Source: Rosistilla oblonga (lineage in GTDB: Bacteria; Planctomycetota; Planctomycetia; Pirellulales; Pirellulaceae). Taken from it: a stretch of DNA of 64,000 bases. The DNA is taken from NCBI RefSeq assembly GCF_007751715.1, contig NZ_CP036292.1, positions 1,798,001 to 1,862,000 on the forward strand, given 5' to 3'. Positions 21,001 through 26,085 of this stretch are shown here, in pieces (positions within the stretch are counted from its first letter, which is position 1; the number at the start of each line of letters is the position of its first letter). The translations under genes were made by a program, and so were the position numbers. The notes under the pieces were generated by a model. It was not told the origin of the DNA and made no database searches. It saw only the letters and a program-made list of their open reading frames with translations.

Positions 21001-23365
21001 TCAAACCACCGGCATTTAGTCGCAGCCCATCGACCCCCAGGGAGACATTCCCAGGCTCTCCGATTAGTTCAAACTGAATCGAGCCGACTTGATTGCGGAG
21101 ATTGGACGGCAAAGCGATGCTACGTTTGCCGATCAGTTCACCATCTTCGAGTTGCGAAGCAAGCAGCCGAAGAGGAATCGAATCAACAACTTGATCGCCG
21201 AAGGAAACCTGAAGCCTCGCAGCATTACCGAAAACAGGTTGTTTGGCTGTAGTCAACTCCGTCAACGAATCAAAGCGATAGGTGAAATCGATAAGGCCAG
21301 TGTCGGCTGGCACGTAAACGCGGTTATATGACGCTGATTTTGCGGTGCTACCTAAATTAAGGAAGTAATCAAGACCGTCGGTCGTTACTGGCTTTGCAGA
21401 AGTATCCTTTCCAAAACCAGTCCAGCCAGCAACTGCTCGAGAAACAGAAGCTGGCGCAACTGAACCGTGTGTAACCACCGCAGCGGATATAGGCGAAAGT
21501 CGACTGCCCCACTGAAGTTCTGATTGCATCCCGATATCAGATAGCATCGCCGAATCCAACGCCGTCGGATATAGAAGGTCTTCGGTAGCACTAGTTGCGG
21601 AGTACGGTTCCAAGAAGGATGCCATCAAGACTTTTGACGATTTTCCGAATTCAGATTGCACGACATGAACAAAGTCACTGCCTCGGCCTTTACCGATGGT
21701 CAGACCCACCGTGAAGTTTCCATTCGCAAGGTATGCATTAGATCCCGAGAACTCCGGAGAATTGAAAGCCGGGAAGTCGATCAGGGTATCCAGCGATGTA
21801 CTAAAAACAGACGAGGGCGTTGACGGTATGAATGTGACCGTTCCGAATTCCATCTGCGTACTCAATCGAGGTGCCGTGGTACTGGACTGAACGTAGCTGC
21901 TAATGAAACCTAGTCCGTGGAAAAGCTCATGTTGAATTAGAGTGATAAGATCCAACTGTCCTGCTACTAGGCCGCCACGACGTTCGAGTCCAGAGGCATC
22001 GACGAAGAATCTGTCACCAAGCTTTTCACCATTCAAACCCTCTGTGTCAAAAATTGTTAAAGTAATGTCAGCCGTCGAGCCATTCGGATCATTGCCCGTA
22101 CGCGATTCAAAGAGTGTACCCGCTTCATAATTTCCAGTCGCACCAGCGGACTGTTTTAGGACGTAACTGTTCGCACCAGCGTTCGCATAAAACGTCGGGT
22201 CAAGAGTTGGTGCCAGAACGATTTCGACGTCTAACATTCCCAATCCTGGGATCAATGGACTGAGAATAAGATTTGCCGCATCAAAAGCGGCCTCAATACC
22301 GGGCAATTTGGCAAGGATCTCCGGGGAATAGTCTGGAGCGAATCGCAGTGGGCTACTAACGTTCGAGTAGACTTGTTTGGCTAATCCACTGCCGAAGTTG
22401 TCGTCAGGACGTAAGGCAAAATTGCCTCGAGCTATTCGAGAGAACTGATAGCCAGAACTTGTCGTTGCAACGACAGATGGCAAATAAGAGTTTCGCCACA
22501 CGCTTTCGTGGAGTGAAACTTCTGTTCCAGATATTTCAACCAGCGTGTTGAATGCGCCGGGAATTGGTCGGCCTTGGGCTTCGTTACCAGACGTGCTCTG
22601 GTAGATTGTATCTGCGAATGCAACGTTGTTCCAAAGTGACGCTTTGACGGAATTTCCTGCGAGGAACTCATCTCCAATGAATGTCGGCTGATCGAAGTCA
22701 TGAGGATCAAGGTATGTGAGGTGGTCGACGGGGATTTTATATTGAGCGAGTCGCTCAACCGCTTCGCTCGTGACGATTGCACCTGTGCCGTGGCCGATGA
22801 AGTGCATTGGTAGATTCTGGCCACCTGCCAGTTCAGTTACTCCGAGTTGTACCAGCATCGTGAATAGCGATTCGCCAGCCGCCTCAACCCAGTCGGTCGA
22901 CAATTTGTTTGGCTCAACAAACCAATCGAAAAGAAGGACTAGCTCTCCGCTCTTGCCTTTGAGCGTTTGAGGCAAATCGTAGGAGCGATTCGCGTCGCTT
23001 GGCGTCGGATCGACAAACGCCTGGACAAGCGACTTGTCCATATCAACATCGACGATCCACGCATCGTTCCCCGTTTCCAATTCAGCTCGATCATTGATCG
23101 CGAGTGCCAAATCGAGAAGCGTGTCTCCGCCCAGTTTTCGGTCGTCTTCAAACCCATGCGTGATGATGGTAACGCCCGTGATCTGTTCGGCGCTACGGAC
23201 TCGCGTGACAGCGTCTTCGATGCTGATCAAGCCCGCCGGTGCAACGGCCAGCAGTCGTCGGTCTTCGAGCATCTCGAAGAGCATTCGTCGCTTGGACGGC
23301 TTGCCCGATTTGCGGTGGCGGGCTCTGGATCGCGCAGAGGATTTGTTTGACTTGGAGTGATTCAT
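1..23365 (-). CDS. Giant LEPR-XLL / RTX-repeat multidomain surface or secreted protein (3' end outside window)
   Basis: One minus-strand frame stays open from ATG 23365 to the window edge (at least 7,788 residues). Residues 28-40 carry an LEPR-XLL-like motif (FEMLEDRRLLA), typical of giant planctomycete surface proteins. Next come a lipase-like segment (THGFEDD near 65, GHGTG near 187, where the usual serine is Gly), a metzincin-like zinc site (H479-E-L-F-H-G-L-G-F) and a PG_binding_1-like repeat near 955-997. EF-hand-like Asp loops occur near 1830 and 2815. GGxGxD RTX calcium repeats fill about 2970-4025 and recur near 4830-4890, 5040-5090 and 7505. A PPC-like domain lies near 4640-4800, FG-GAP-like repeats (DLDGDGLTE, DINQDGYDD) near 5270-6090, a TolB-like propeller near 6965-7295 and LRR-like repeats at the end. 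Export and calcium-dependent folding are inferred; enzymatic activity is unproven. Confidence 0.93.
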   Translation of the reverse strand, partial: MNHSKSNKSSARSRARHRKSGKPSKRRMLFEMLEDRRLLAVAPAGLISIEDAVTRVRSAEQITGVTIITHGFEDDRKLGGDTLLDLALAINDRAELETGNDAWIVDVDMDKSLVQAFVDPTPSDANRSYDLPQTLKGKSGELVLLFDWFVEPNKLSTDWVEAAGESLFTMLVQLGVTELAGGQNLPMHFIGHGTGAIVTSEAVERLAQYKIPVDHLTYLDPHDFDQPTFIGDEFLAGNSVKASLWNNVAFADTIYQSTSGNEAQGRPIPGAFNTLVEISGTEVSLHESVWRNSYLPSVVATTSSGYQFSRIARGNFALRPDDNFGSGLAKQVYSNVSSPLRFAPDYSPEILAKLPGIEAAFDAANLILSPLIPGLGMLDVEIVLAPTLDPTFYANAGANSYVLKQSAGATGNYEAGTLFESRTGNDPNGSTADITLTIFDTEGLNGEKLGDRFFVDASGLERRGGLVAGQLDLITLIQHELFHGLGFISSYVQSSTTAPRLSTQMEFGTVTFIPSTPSSVFSTSLDTLIDFPAFNSPEFSGSNAYLANGNFTVGLTIGKGRGSDFVHVVQSEFGKSSKVLMASFLEPYSATSATEDLLYPTALDSAMLSDIGMQSELQWGSRLSPISAAVVTHGSVAPASVSRAVAGWTGFGKDTSAKPVTTDGLDYFLNLGSTAKSASYNRVYVPADTGLIDFTYRFDSLTELTTAKQPVFGNAARLQVSFGDQVVDSIPLRLLASQLEDGELIGKRSIALPSNLRNQVGSIQFELIGEPGNVSLGVDGLRLNAGGLTGDVFYVDLSALQKQISETGGNAITRGTLNLGVEGSFGLNLPADTTIRELRVVPVNGRWDRADIVYSTGLGNPSQMLGRILFDEANGTADSIVEGFWLAPSTLDGLSVDEIPSVAGARFRGFQGSLIVGQKGSDKTQEVVIAAGQSGSGDYRVAVNQEGNLARQLDRIGAARLQQRLNYFGFTGQNNKVLAVDGIVGAETEYALRRFKATTASELTKRSEVNDLTIANLRGTELDRLTLLWLNAVNAFNLLSENDPISVAGSEGSGVVGKQILSLVPNFSGDSLNSVPDLRRGISGISIKLEDGSFDSVTLGELLKRSNDKEVDSLNLLQDLLLDFAAEFDSSLSTVVRDADELIGTTNEITFAKIGTAYTAKALIPAESLIDIQGLHLDLSESSAANRADYDAISLRLPLSDLSIELNIDAEFRVKLNGSDLSIEFTKLNLLPSIIATAAGVADAEVGRIGALKLSLDDDVNDIKFTQTIPINLNKPEDFSQATGFTSSPESRLSLGDTSKNNKRPISGTLLVSDTHAGTTDLIPAIERQEINLSNTRIDGPFESIDVVLDSAFQYTPFRHLTPETLGSSFTQFGSWLDSLPGLGELAKKLPIADSNTVGQGLGFGESWSNAYTKRVVDEDGLPIYPTIQDLWVGMGSDPLTNPIAGVTYVDSALKIKLQGSTNHAANEKEFTLGIPDDQKKVDAKNNASHGLTGFSTESTATISAKSQFDFTIGVDLSDPGKGATPAEDFTSSTNLVENLLRLRTNGYVTAPDFMVTLSDGRSFDVSLTDLGKNISAASIETRLMTAAKAGLGDETSFLAKYNPATYSLRLFDMTGGDASPFKIKPISLATATIAESEFTSSTLSLIVNRSDGSTRSILLNKPTSPLGFNTSEYDRAINGLAFRPVFDVEPSDADRPTAKATRFTIVDLSSGDSPFTVEAEGIPNFQVFTYGKRVSPAAFTLGLAKEVSLTSNSNEDGNALRLETLPLHGKTLADQTFIDASGSVPPKITSSIDLNATNIEAKANLGIVQFKITDGTGAAHVGADIELLDPNLDGRVTLRELFEGAGRHLAAKGAAIANPIFRFNPSLSGSGSLNLPLSGTVSGVNPLAAIADPRILITWPTLDSVPVFGYQPGELPTLGLGGFDSVQIHKLLDQIKTFIADLSNNDLLAAKIPGLNSGLGDLLNFDNQFQQVIDAVKDTTWESIEAAEEAIETVIARFFKVPNTTADDELFQIDIGKDATSQFDVSLNLQDMVLDTSKNSATGINFDFTLTDDQLPDGLNRILDARGSGRVDAFASTDLTLNMSLSFDASNKVTAVLKPGKVLDTNFKVVGNALQFKAVVGPLSASIGDGTLGTSNANVGSFIAVSSTGVPGTSLSTNLANVAISSSGGANFTGVSTGKIGARLPILPASDSPASLIINPTDFKNLNDIELELTGTLPTPVDMLPTLSEGWMGVLEVVDLAIDNRELFERIPVIGGHLSDGIKFVEQIRNGITDVLATIDGLADQIPQKVFDRLGPTGLNILKSPTLGGVVSASDVKYTQDPTRTKSVSLTLPLGGIQNIAELPIDIGLDALGLNVDGKVKVDLDWNWVVTVTADVEKGITIASSPIHVGFTATLPGLNAAANLAGVLQLTATDKDSLLSGGFQIDVGGNSLGDLSASASGFAIGDASHLTLSLVTSVGSSSNFPSIETELDIRWKDGDLAQQNIAFNNIQLDVGTLIKNLIGPSVNRIKEAVDPIKDFVDMLDAPLPVISELSGEPVNLIDLAYMVGQQGLGYGIDESTYNTAKAFISVVKTVSRLTDIAASGKVSLGSFTFSDMDFSDASTKDKLSNKLDSNGESPFDTAFAVLMGQPDNNNQPDPMAGLPTPVQKRVSDLHKLPSGERGFRFPLLEKDSAIKEIMRIFLGHEDVTLMEYDMPILSVGFEYRQLVTLLPPFVWADLVGRLDAFIDLRFGYDTQGLFDFARSKETDDLLNGFYIQDRDSLTNEDFPEVRLVGSITLETPQALNFNINYGVAKLTIAPYGGGGIFATVDLNLHDPNDDGKVRIDELTERFELGPQCIFDLHGELSAKAVAGLKVTGSVNLGFKKISKTFIETNADLVNLVLLEYSHSCSAKEIELARDIGNGVFQLNVGASDQEEKFRIEAGKEAGQYVISAFETSQTISNVNSIVAHFGDGVNVLTVARNVTAPVTAWGGSGDDEFYGGGGSSTFYGYAKNVEQKSSPTGDRDTLVGGLGVNYLDGGAGNDKITGGPGNDTLIGGPDDDLILGKAGNDVIVGGAGNDRIDGGEGNDAILGDGLSPEGGGGTQGYIPGQSPFTKAQIDADGKAYETLKVVAGRDVINAGFGTDWVHGGGGADAIDGQKGNDMLFGGDGDDEIRGGTGDDLIDGGNDSDELFGEAGSDVLIGGAGRDTLYAYTATIVGQAVSNEGTKQVLIGDWPSDSTPDVTFNSFAEWERLYVLINTDKKVPTNQSLAPSDSSDRIYGSDGDDFVVAGPGDDVVNVFAGEGVVYLGSGNDVLMSNAAAGKSLTIDGGDGNDRIEAGESNDLIRAGSGDDYVFAGNGNNTVYGDAGNDFITSGKGRDIVYGGSGDDRIEGGNGDNDLFGEDGNDSLIGGIGRDFLVGGLGDDVVQGGKGNDLLFGGHAAFTFVEMLGTTLFDKNMMLTSAMLRESGGFEFPIELAERKREGVTNDGFALMPRLVKQRSLDGSVPGGSDDGRDSLEGGDDIDWLFGGSGDDRLLDGGDGSDYVDAGAGNDSFVTGGVGNDIIRGGEGDDIVRGGFGIDLVFGDGGTDYVYGDEGIGTNDAITVGQTLWGGAGIDYLYAWAANTAADITSDEVQLLGDELHGGPDGDVLYGNVRRELLYGDGGKDRILGDWLNGPDYADNNKADTVGGDDLLSGGSGEDDLFGGGGNDRLYGGADSDILEGQDGYDALYGEQWLDQLVLDTASHYKFFGDSFDGDLGVPIGVNPTDVLLVRGSDNADYITVAEQRQSIIGAVELPNQVVVPVGGITITITIKTATGTSPKVFAVTTPGTFEIDRLLEALNQGKPKDDYLFRRFGNLIGIVGPIAETDDAGQQFSISSVTGNLFGVDGKTPLFAANAKSFNIMSVMIPPGVNGCGEAMVMGDGRCEVLAQWRDTQGRPLVEQIQIDGLGGNDIIEFDQVHPVDASQLTAASDDWVAVLQGGPGNDILRGSDGRDRLDGGAGSDVIFGYGGDDRLWGDSGANVGSTLDHDVLFAGRGNDDLIGGTGTNQMFAWSENPAYFPGELGHIDIGGLRTDDDADFVVKNFGVRRDNITGQISESLDPNVASLEETGLNRFMGGFNQQDELYGGTGLDFLFGNGAPLGSPDRLYRRDGTPFSQLDEGLSGDAWKEYAKDTGFVWYYSGTNLEDEIHVDFVTEPGLLSGRHLITRRTSNQDNSTFDAQIRLSYDAVGADGKPIWNPRDLFYAEAIVGAGLEDDSRFALGQTQAANTIATTTTTDAAAAQNTFNGRLTGDAVFSLKIFDADPIEVVVPRLDTRTGVSALQRSQTSDNKSLKDLVLDVNNALELAGLGEIVEAESFVYDTSLSGDNLYRLRLVLADGQAEKRSEMADIAVPLTIQGVNNIAKNELGFREGQTSQRIETGLENIADLLPPEDNFQAIIIDALGGDDTVIVGPTVVKSVWIDAGAGDDYVDILPGRAILIDQTENLDENRNEDIAFQFSGDRLAETTTPISTIAGAAYTGLTIDGVADEDIYTFTMSDLDGYITISELSVIPGIVPELYFSYIETPVAGTEPQITSSDQSVWLGNAQPDFKKMETAVLESHELGGWFQVGSSSRLSLQNVKLQLEQRLGTLTPSVTLTDKVRDEEIVFWLRLKSELGPTQYEIEFSGVDWAETNGARRVNGVTPVKTDNNNVNDATWLTQIRSERTTASTLEQVRVVNGLSLSSKSDEDWYAFTLDDPAKRSVTQIVLSLFNNSDPVRLELARLSGGDNLTAAIISTSVSQGGQSDAVVDLQNLPAGDYAVHVSWNTVAADNDPDRYAIYQLIVDPARAAAQIVLDETPANLVERVFDYGNKSLGDAGRRRDIILGGPGNDRLRGGSGEDWILGGEGNDVLSGGSDRQASDLLWGGPGDDLFQVIPDSLPRDKRQQRIVSTSEERYTVPSQSDRFDGQEGYDQVIYLGGDIDDKGRPIPDHVAVRYNATFARYEFTGLVWDLNNQRFAANTIGEGDFLQHYAFFQSVDVEGMRIETRGGDDEVHAEPGYKFPGSEAEFGIALQDAPRRGRLGDLYINGGADNDRLFGGAGSDTINGGPGRDVIQGGGGNDLLEGDDGDDWIDGNNTGVAPDRYEFARGFGDNNNIGRATYLDIDWSPLFSQEDIVIDGLSFHAFVDKDDKLAADVDQFVISVPPSLKKFGDSAKSLLETSMIQAVADDLLGTVISHTLVPARATRPGDPTSTVEDPSIKGLPDYYILKLTAKETSTPKVYQTLNYSIRFLGSEVGKSVFVATGSAEFIGVDRALFATGNLNQDGYSEFRKEVSESTVDIVFGPVPNSITKTLVPPITTQSFNPIFGHFGVGLAGFVEVDGGIVRPIYTGTESGKPTLEIPDAMVNIDWGYADSLVTIPSLDGDLYDELIVDRLHRNTPEAETDTIGELFLSSDFRELRHLADSATTSTDSQWSKTYSVDSGRFLPVVDSGQQFSIDGVEVSLTSGDIGDEFRLETSEVESVPRDFNVVVRRRWTSDYSGLVSISQEGRISDVLLNGTMIEPSMLASGIAVSVGDTLDFDMTYQFDAGPSVFDSSVIIHSIEAFAPPAVAAVTWTTPSDKRLQVLRYTFSSAGDLDGDGLTEVSINYSFAGDLVFDIFKGSRIKSAVAGDPAVIDLSESDYQVVLAGKGVQDVQDPATPGLFSGLKLLADESGDSDAKQQLLVVQNTESFVISFSDANETIGSEQLIVTPVEPKYAPDGFVALGDFTGNGYSDFALKVPAGNVAKNLVKVIEGPLDRTPSGLLTLSGSQVQFQTTSDIAGVSFTGNVAGTENNELLAVLSGTNSANQVFVGGALTGNGYHRDQEQIQLMRGRDWEIAKPASNRVTEASLSLAKNGQYAITDAAGIFRTDGNGVAGIDTIVSMLPGTDTPSVATFWVGTSQTGTQSLSVLTSPVDLRGLVAHYDFDSVAWKERLSSPATITDGEQSYDLDAAGLAAEVRHLRSIPSSPAIPGSPESVTITYFLNEGDGIEQTLTGFSSDQRPIRLDAAFGDYSGDGKMDFSLMRNSWAADDINKESVVYVFFDIQSRGLELTLADADIVIDGGGRGPEVTGIASNARIDINQDGYDDLAVSAANADVIDPKTGELKNNAGTVYIVYGAPRIQEIGPFAKVGSTTLRSPVDTLANVTPAGGGEYLANPGTGRPVTFERELKTQIITDPIPAGTTLDTPLDFQLSVQREGVNGTVSVTGGSYTRDGLQTALTDAINAYAVTDPTTQDESFPLKGKVTVDIVPHPTAAATLLGDTQAEFATTSPKWKYFTATSVNFDIVGAAPEMVVADNAYSGGTGFTAAISSQSMSITSDRVPDVGERYTLIQRLENTQDGFLSYTHTIGGDFAVFVNGLMLTRSDSIRIKPGDTIDVVFFAGASDAVNGKIAKTSNNSVQLHFTPATLAIGVKETSTSPKLFGESGPQLLIVPDRNDAAENALVETLGFTLASDGSLAGSRIVSASETPLPTTINLPAGLTLDLALQTNYQLPIRQGLSVSTGDYGGTVEIVPEPLPQLRAEFVDSIRSQLNSLAIPAMGTHAAVPYSEFMRVELTESQGQSFLQFSIDPDYLGDRPNKVLANGDSPTSFALISADGANDLVDAGLAKTLGFAPTQLMRHGAKWGASTPLPDVIPGGGTGLKFGILVNTRSASASRRLEFSATGIDAHAESSALPDGKVASATPLQIATVTDKGISFIDPVSINDQRPKQIAETITAKFAAKSRDVVAVTESRWVIETSLATQKIIQVKMESNTLEGTAARNLLSLAQHTAGVGGIVGGYSTQWLSNENIAIPNGLKFEVQSQSVNAAGELIGTPTITVIAVQASDTPIEPGRLRTLIEAKLGTALKIRTETRIAIVRQADAATIAQKINDQLSNHRLSTELAATTNDLNQVLIGKFDSESFTGVPGPANSDSLMQILLPNGLFNQDSFAKTVLGLEHREFADTRGEQWFRINTLGNGLPGDYIYVTPERREIIVSANTETQVLPLAAKEFGAANAVNIGRTMLSSDGRFLLYGTQLPAQQQGEIFVADLQTGDIKAIAVSQPGPSFTPSMSTDGSVVVFTTHDERTQLRRTYIVDLNTNLPPYLVPDFRSNILQFPAISGSGKIVSYTDDDNGTVVVFDRESQVFREIGASSVPGIAGQRPGRFLVRTSRLNYDGDIVAFEAQRIDSNVVQQAVIAVDRGGETTVISDPKRFSDSPTMSGDGRYIAFVQREQWLGFDSPGDIVLYDTASGMVDDIIVASAAAISISGSSLSQNGQFLVYRQGDFAQIYDRVNRISKTILVGNEHEQIDSVSISADGSTIAVNVEGRVSVVRNPLAYYLIDAKRLVGNMQSGVAPGRATISMEILSDQLDVSSSSARLSVEVTHAQPGQMGASGDLGWLEVGQAIVDTTTLRQGNPLELTLDAADNLSGFLLNLRDHGFTEFGLRLMVDGAPYAVVAVGLTISVPAASEGFTASLYNSDGGLLRENQSIFDLRGLPGDDYYLKVSRPEGAATHNGNEFTIEVSPPFAGETAAYYGNPDRDRLYGGDGSDTFVVADDNSGDLDFVDGQGGASNVDFGYGTRSPKDFANSNPVIWTAHVRAPVSRGVGQVVADALKISYRDDGSFSENITARDLAEITSLDFSNSEEFLLFNGLEYLINLRSLNVPSDLFTQVDIDSLRSGRFNSEDTSDLVGTRKGARFLESLVIDNASDIDDLSVLQSFPNLRHFSFDLSGKDAQPEGDSLRTANLLGPLASMDKLQWLSLEGQGIDTVELLSIPTQDFPLNQVPEIEAGKTSLVNIAPIDVVTLADGTPVLIN

Positions 23366-23416
23366 GAACGTTGCCCTAAACGCTGTTGATGCGGCGTTTG
23401 CTTACTGCGAAAGGTT

Positions 23417-23430
23417 GGTCAGGACTGACC
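23417..23430. repeat. Short inverted repeat upstream of the giant gene
   Basis: GGTCAG and CTGACC face each other across 2 bp, 52 bp upstream of the giant gene's ATG. It could be an operator or a small hairpin in the 5' leader. No partner regulator is visible. Confidence 0.3.
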
Positions 23431-23634
23431 GGCAACGTGATGACGTGAAGGTGGATTCCGCCCAGAGGACGCCCTTGACTCTTCCATAAGCACTGGCTAC
23501 CGCAGACGAATCAACGACACGCTCCATGCCGCAAGTGATCCTGCTTTATCCGGCCGGGCCCCCCAGCGGAACCGGAAGTTTACATACCTCCAAGTTGCAG
23601 CACAACTGTTTGGAGTGCATTCCCAACGCATCTA

Positions 23635-23659
23635 GGGGGGGGGGGCTGCGTCTCCCCCC
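23635..23659. repeat. G11/C6 hairpin
   Basis: A run of 11 G is followed, after 8 bases, by a run of 6 C, which can pair into a very stable stem. It may be a transcription barrier, a terminator-like structure or a slippage-prone tract. It lies about 270 bp upstream of the giant gene's start. Confidence 0.4.
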
Positions 23660-24416
23660 AGCGACCGCAATCCCCCTGCTTCACGAACAATTCTGCGTTC
23701 GAATGGCTGCAAAATCAGCTACCACCGACGCAAACGCGATGACTAAACTAACACAGTCATCGCTACCAGTTGCTCGGCTTAAGGCGCCAACCGGGGCGGT
23801 CCAGATCTGGGGCCATGGTTGCTCTGGCGTCGAGCACGCTGGCAATGAATGTCGGCGGGAATGGTTTGGCAAAAATTACATCGAGGAGTTAAAGCCGCCT
23901 GAGCCACACGACCGGCGAAGGTGGTAACCCAGCGAAGAACAGTTGGCCGCCGATGCGGAAGGCCGACAGGGTAATGCCCAAGAGATAGACGTGCCACAAA
24001 CAGGCCAACAACGAGAGCCGACGCCATCATGGCAGCTCTAGCGTCACCACTGTAAAAGCGTGATGGCGGTGGTCCTACCCATTGTTAGCTGGGTGTGTGA
24101 GCCGATTCTTCCTCGCGGTCCGCCCAGAAAACGTTTCTTCACAAACGCAGCACCAGCAACACCTTAGAGTCCGTCCTGGGCACGGTGTTGGCATGTTTCG
24201 AGGGGACTGGCATAGTCCGTTTTTGTGACCGACTGGCGCTAATGCGGCATGTAGACAAAGACATCTCGGGAGTGTCTGGAGATTCAGGAAGGGGGGGCCG
24301 GGTGACAAGCAGCCCGTGGACGGTCTGTCGGAGTTTGGGAGAAGGTCCAGACCAAGATGAACGACCGGGAACTTCGTCCGAAAACGAATCGGGGCGAGGC
24401 TCACTGGTTGGCATGT

Positions 24417-24650
24417 CTACTTTATTGTCACAAGTGCGGCGAAAAAATTTGGGGCGACAAAGCCTGTTAAAGGGATATCTGCAAAACCTGCAAGGTGAAC
24501 GGCAAGGAGAACGAAACCGGCTGTCAATGCTTTCGGTTTCTCAACGCTGAAATCGAGGCGCATGCGGAATGATACTTCCTGCTCCATCGAGGCAACTGCC
24601 AGGCATGCAAATAGAAGAACGATGTATCCGGTGATGTTAAGAAGCGTCAA
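24417..24650 (-). CDS. Possible small two-helix membrane protein
   Basis: A 77-residue frame with TTG as the only reasonable start. Residues 4-21 (LNITGYIVLLFACLAVAS) and about 42-70 form two hydrophobic segments separated by a charged loop (EQEVSFRMRLDFSVEKPK), a normal layout for a small inner-membrane protein. No family is recognised. It lies downstream of the DUF2130 gene, beyond a cluster of hairpins, so it may be a separate unit or an unexpressed frame. No ribosome-binding site stands out. Confidence 0.4.
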   Translation of the reverse strand: MTLLNITGYIVLLFACLAVASMEQEVSFRMRLDFSVEKPKALTAGFVLLAVHLAGFADIPLTGFVAPNFFAALVTIK

Positions 24651-24691
24651 GGTCGTACCAATCGACTTGGAGATAGTTTGGTTGTAAAGAG

Positions 24692-24747
24692 CCCGACTCG
24701 AAGTCGGGTAAAAATGAACCGACTGGTCGGCCAGTGCCTAGGCACTG
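24692..24747 (-). terminator. Hairpin cluster at the 3' end of the DUF2130 gene
   Basis: Two strong inverted repeats sit here. One is the perfect 16-bp palindrome CAGTGCCTAGGCACTG (24732-24747), which contains the gene's stop codon. The other is a 7-bp stem with a 3-nt loop, CCCGACT/AGTCGGG (24692-24708). On the minus strand the second stem is followed by CTCTTTAC, only a weak U tract, so the terminator function is tentative. Confidence 0.4.
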
Positions 24748-26000
24748 ACCTGCGGGACCGAAACATCCGAGTACTCGATTGCAGGGGTCGCAAGTCCTTC
24801 GATCGCCGGCATCGACGAACCGATGATGCCTTGCAGATCACCATATAATCCCGCGGTGTTCAGTAACGCCCTTTGCAATTGCTTTTCACGCTTCGACCAA
24901 ATCCGTTGCATGGATCGTCGTTCCGATTCCAAGTCGGTCTGCATTGTTACGAACGCCTCAACCACCCCCTCAACCCGTTGCTGAAACTCTCGTCCTGCCA
25001 GATAGTTGTAGACAAGCTCCATCTTTTCGTTTTGCCCTTGCACGGCCAACTTGCTCTTTCCGAGCTCAACAAGGCCAACACGGAGAGCAGTCGCGAGCCC
25101 GGCAACGGAGGGCCAATTACAAACCCAAACTCCGTCGATCAAACCGAAGTTGCGGATGCCCGGCGGCAGAACCTCAGTGACAATCACAACGCAGCCTGCG
25201 CGTGCTGCCCGCTGATCGTCACGTGCTTTGGCAAGCCAAGCGTTGCTCCATTTCTTGGTGCGTTTTGACTCCCATAGCATTTCGCCGCAACCCAAGCCGC
25301 TTGTATCGTAGACCCTTTGAATTGCGTCGCCACCATGAACGCCCTTCGCAACCGGTTCAATGGAATCCGCCGAAAACAACGTGCTTAACAGATCCTCGAG
25401 TGCAAGCTCCTGAACTTCGCCTTGAAGTTGCTGCGATCCCTGCTCGACTTTGCGCTGCAGTTCCTTAAGTCTTGCTGCCATCTCAGCAATTGTTTTGTCT
25501 TTTTCGGCTTGCCTCAGCTGATGGGCTTCGTCCAATTGCAACTTCGTCTCTTCAACAATTTTGTTCCGCTCGTCATCCAATTGACGAGCGACTTCCAGCT
25601 TCAACGATTCCTTCTCCGACTGAAGCTGGCGCTGCTGTTTACGCAGTTCCAACTCGTTTGTGCGGGCGGTGTCGAGGGTTTCGGCCAGTTCCTTCAGTTG
25701 TGCGTCACGATCAGCAATCTCAACCGCGACCGCAGCAGCAGCCTTTTGATTTGCCTCGGCCAGCAACGAGACTCGCTGCTCGTCAACACGCAATTGGATC
25801 TGTTCAGCCAGCGTCTCTCGCTGTTTGTCTAGCGCCTCCCGCTGTAGAGCAACTTCGTTCTGTTGGTTTTCGAGTTGACGCCGAAGTTTCGTAGCTTCGG
25901 CACCAAGTTCACCACGGATCTGAGAGGCGACCTGCGTACGCATCAATTCGGTAAGTTCGATTTCGTGATTGCAATTGGGGCAGGAAAGTGTGTTCTTCAA
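24738..26000 (-). CDS. DUF2130 protein: zinc-ribbon start, long coiled coil, PD-(D/E)xK-like C-terminal domain
   Basis: The protein opens with CPNCNHEIEL (half zinc ribbon), continues as a long Gln/Glu/Arg-rich coiled coil (about 25-200) and ends in a DUF2130 domain with a nuclease-like E-x-K (WESKRTKKWSNAWL). DUF2130 proteins resemble RmuC-type nuclease-fold proteins and are often found near defence genes; the substrate is unknown. The frame is open up to GTG 26042. I prefer TTG 26000 because an SD-like GAGAAG precedes it and because the sigma-type promoter at 26049-26076 would put 26042 at or before the transcription start, while 26000 lies 49 nt from the -10, as in neighbouring units. It is the leftmost member of the shared-promoter regulon. 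Confidence 0.85.
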   Translation of the reverse strand: MKNTLSCPNCNHEIELTELMRTQVASQIRGELGAEATKLRRQLENQQNEVALQREALDKQRETLAEQIQLRVDEQRVSLLAEANQKAAAAVAVEIADRDAQLKELAETLDTARTNELELRKQQRQLQSEKESLKLEVARQLDDERNKIVEETKLQLDEAHQLRQAEKDKTIAEMAARLKELQRKVEQGSQQLQGEVQELALEDLLSTLFSADSIEPVAKGVHGGDAIQRVYDTSGLGCGEMLWESKRTKKWSNAWLAKARDDQRAARAGCVVIVTEVLPPGIRNFGLIDGVWVCNWPSVAGLATALRVGLVELGKSKLAVQGQNEKMELVYNYLAGREFQQRVEGVVEAFVTMQTDLESERRSMQRIWSKREKQLQRALLNTAGLYGDLQGIIGSSMPAIEGLATPAIEYSDVSVPQVSA

Positions 26001-26048
26001 GGGCTTTCTTCTCGCTAGGGTTGAGTTAGTCAGTGTTGACACTCTTGC

Positions 26049-26076
26049 CTAACGAACCAAATCAAATCCTGTCCGG
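26049..26076 (-). promoter_or_regulatory. ECF-sigma-type promoter A (CCGGAC-N16-CGTTAG)
   Basis: On the minus strand CCGGAC (26076-26071) is followed 16 bp later by CGTTAG (26054-26049), upstream of the DUF2130 gene. It is one of nine matching sites in the island. Confidence 0.75.
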
Positions 26077-26085
26077 ACAATATTT

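Larger units (their letters stand above)
23366..24416. other. Intergenic region without a convincing gene
   Basis: About 1 kb between the giant gene and a small membrane ORF. Open frames on both strands exist, but their translations are rich in Arg, Pro and Cys, have no hydrophobic core pattern and overlap one another. I see an 11-base G run, an inverted repeat and no recognisable gene. It may contain dispersed intergenic repeat sequence of the host genome, which cannot be tested from one window. Confidence 0.5.

Noticed and set aside
23526-24404. Candidate genes in the gap (133, 83 and 109 codons)
   Set aside because: Overlapping frames on both strands, Arg/Pro/Cys-rich text and no conserved pattern.
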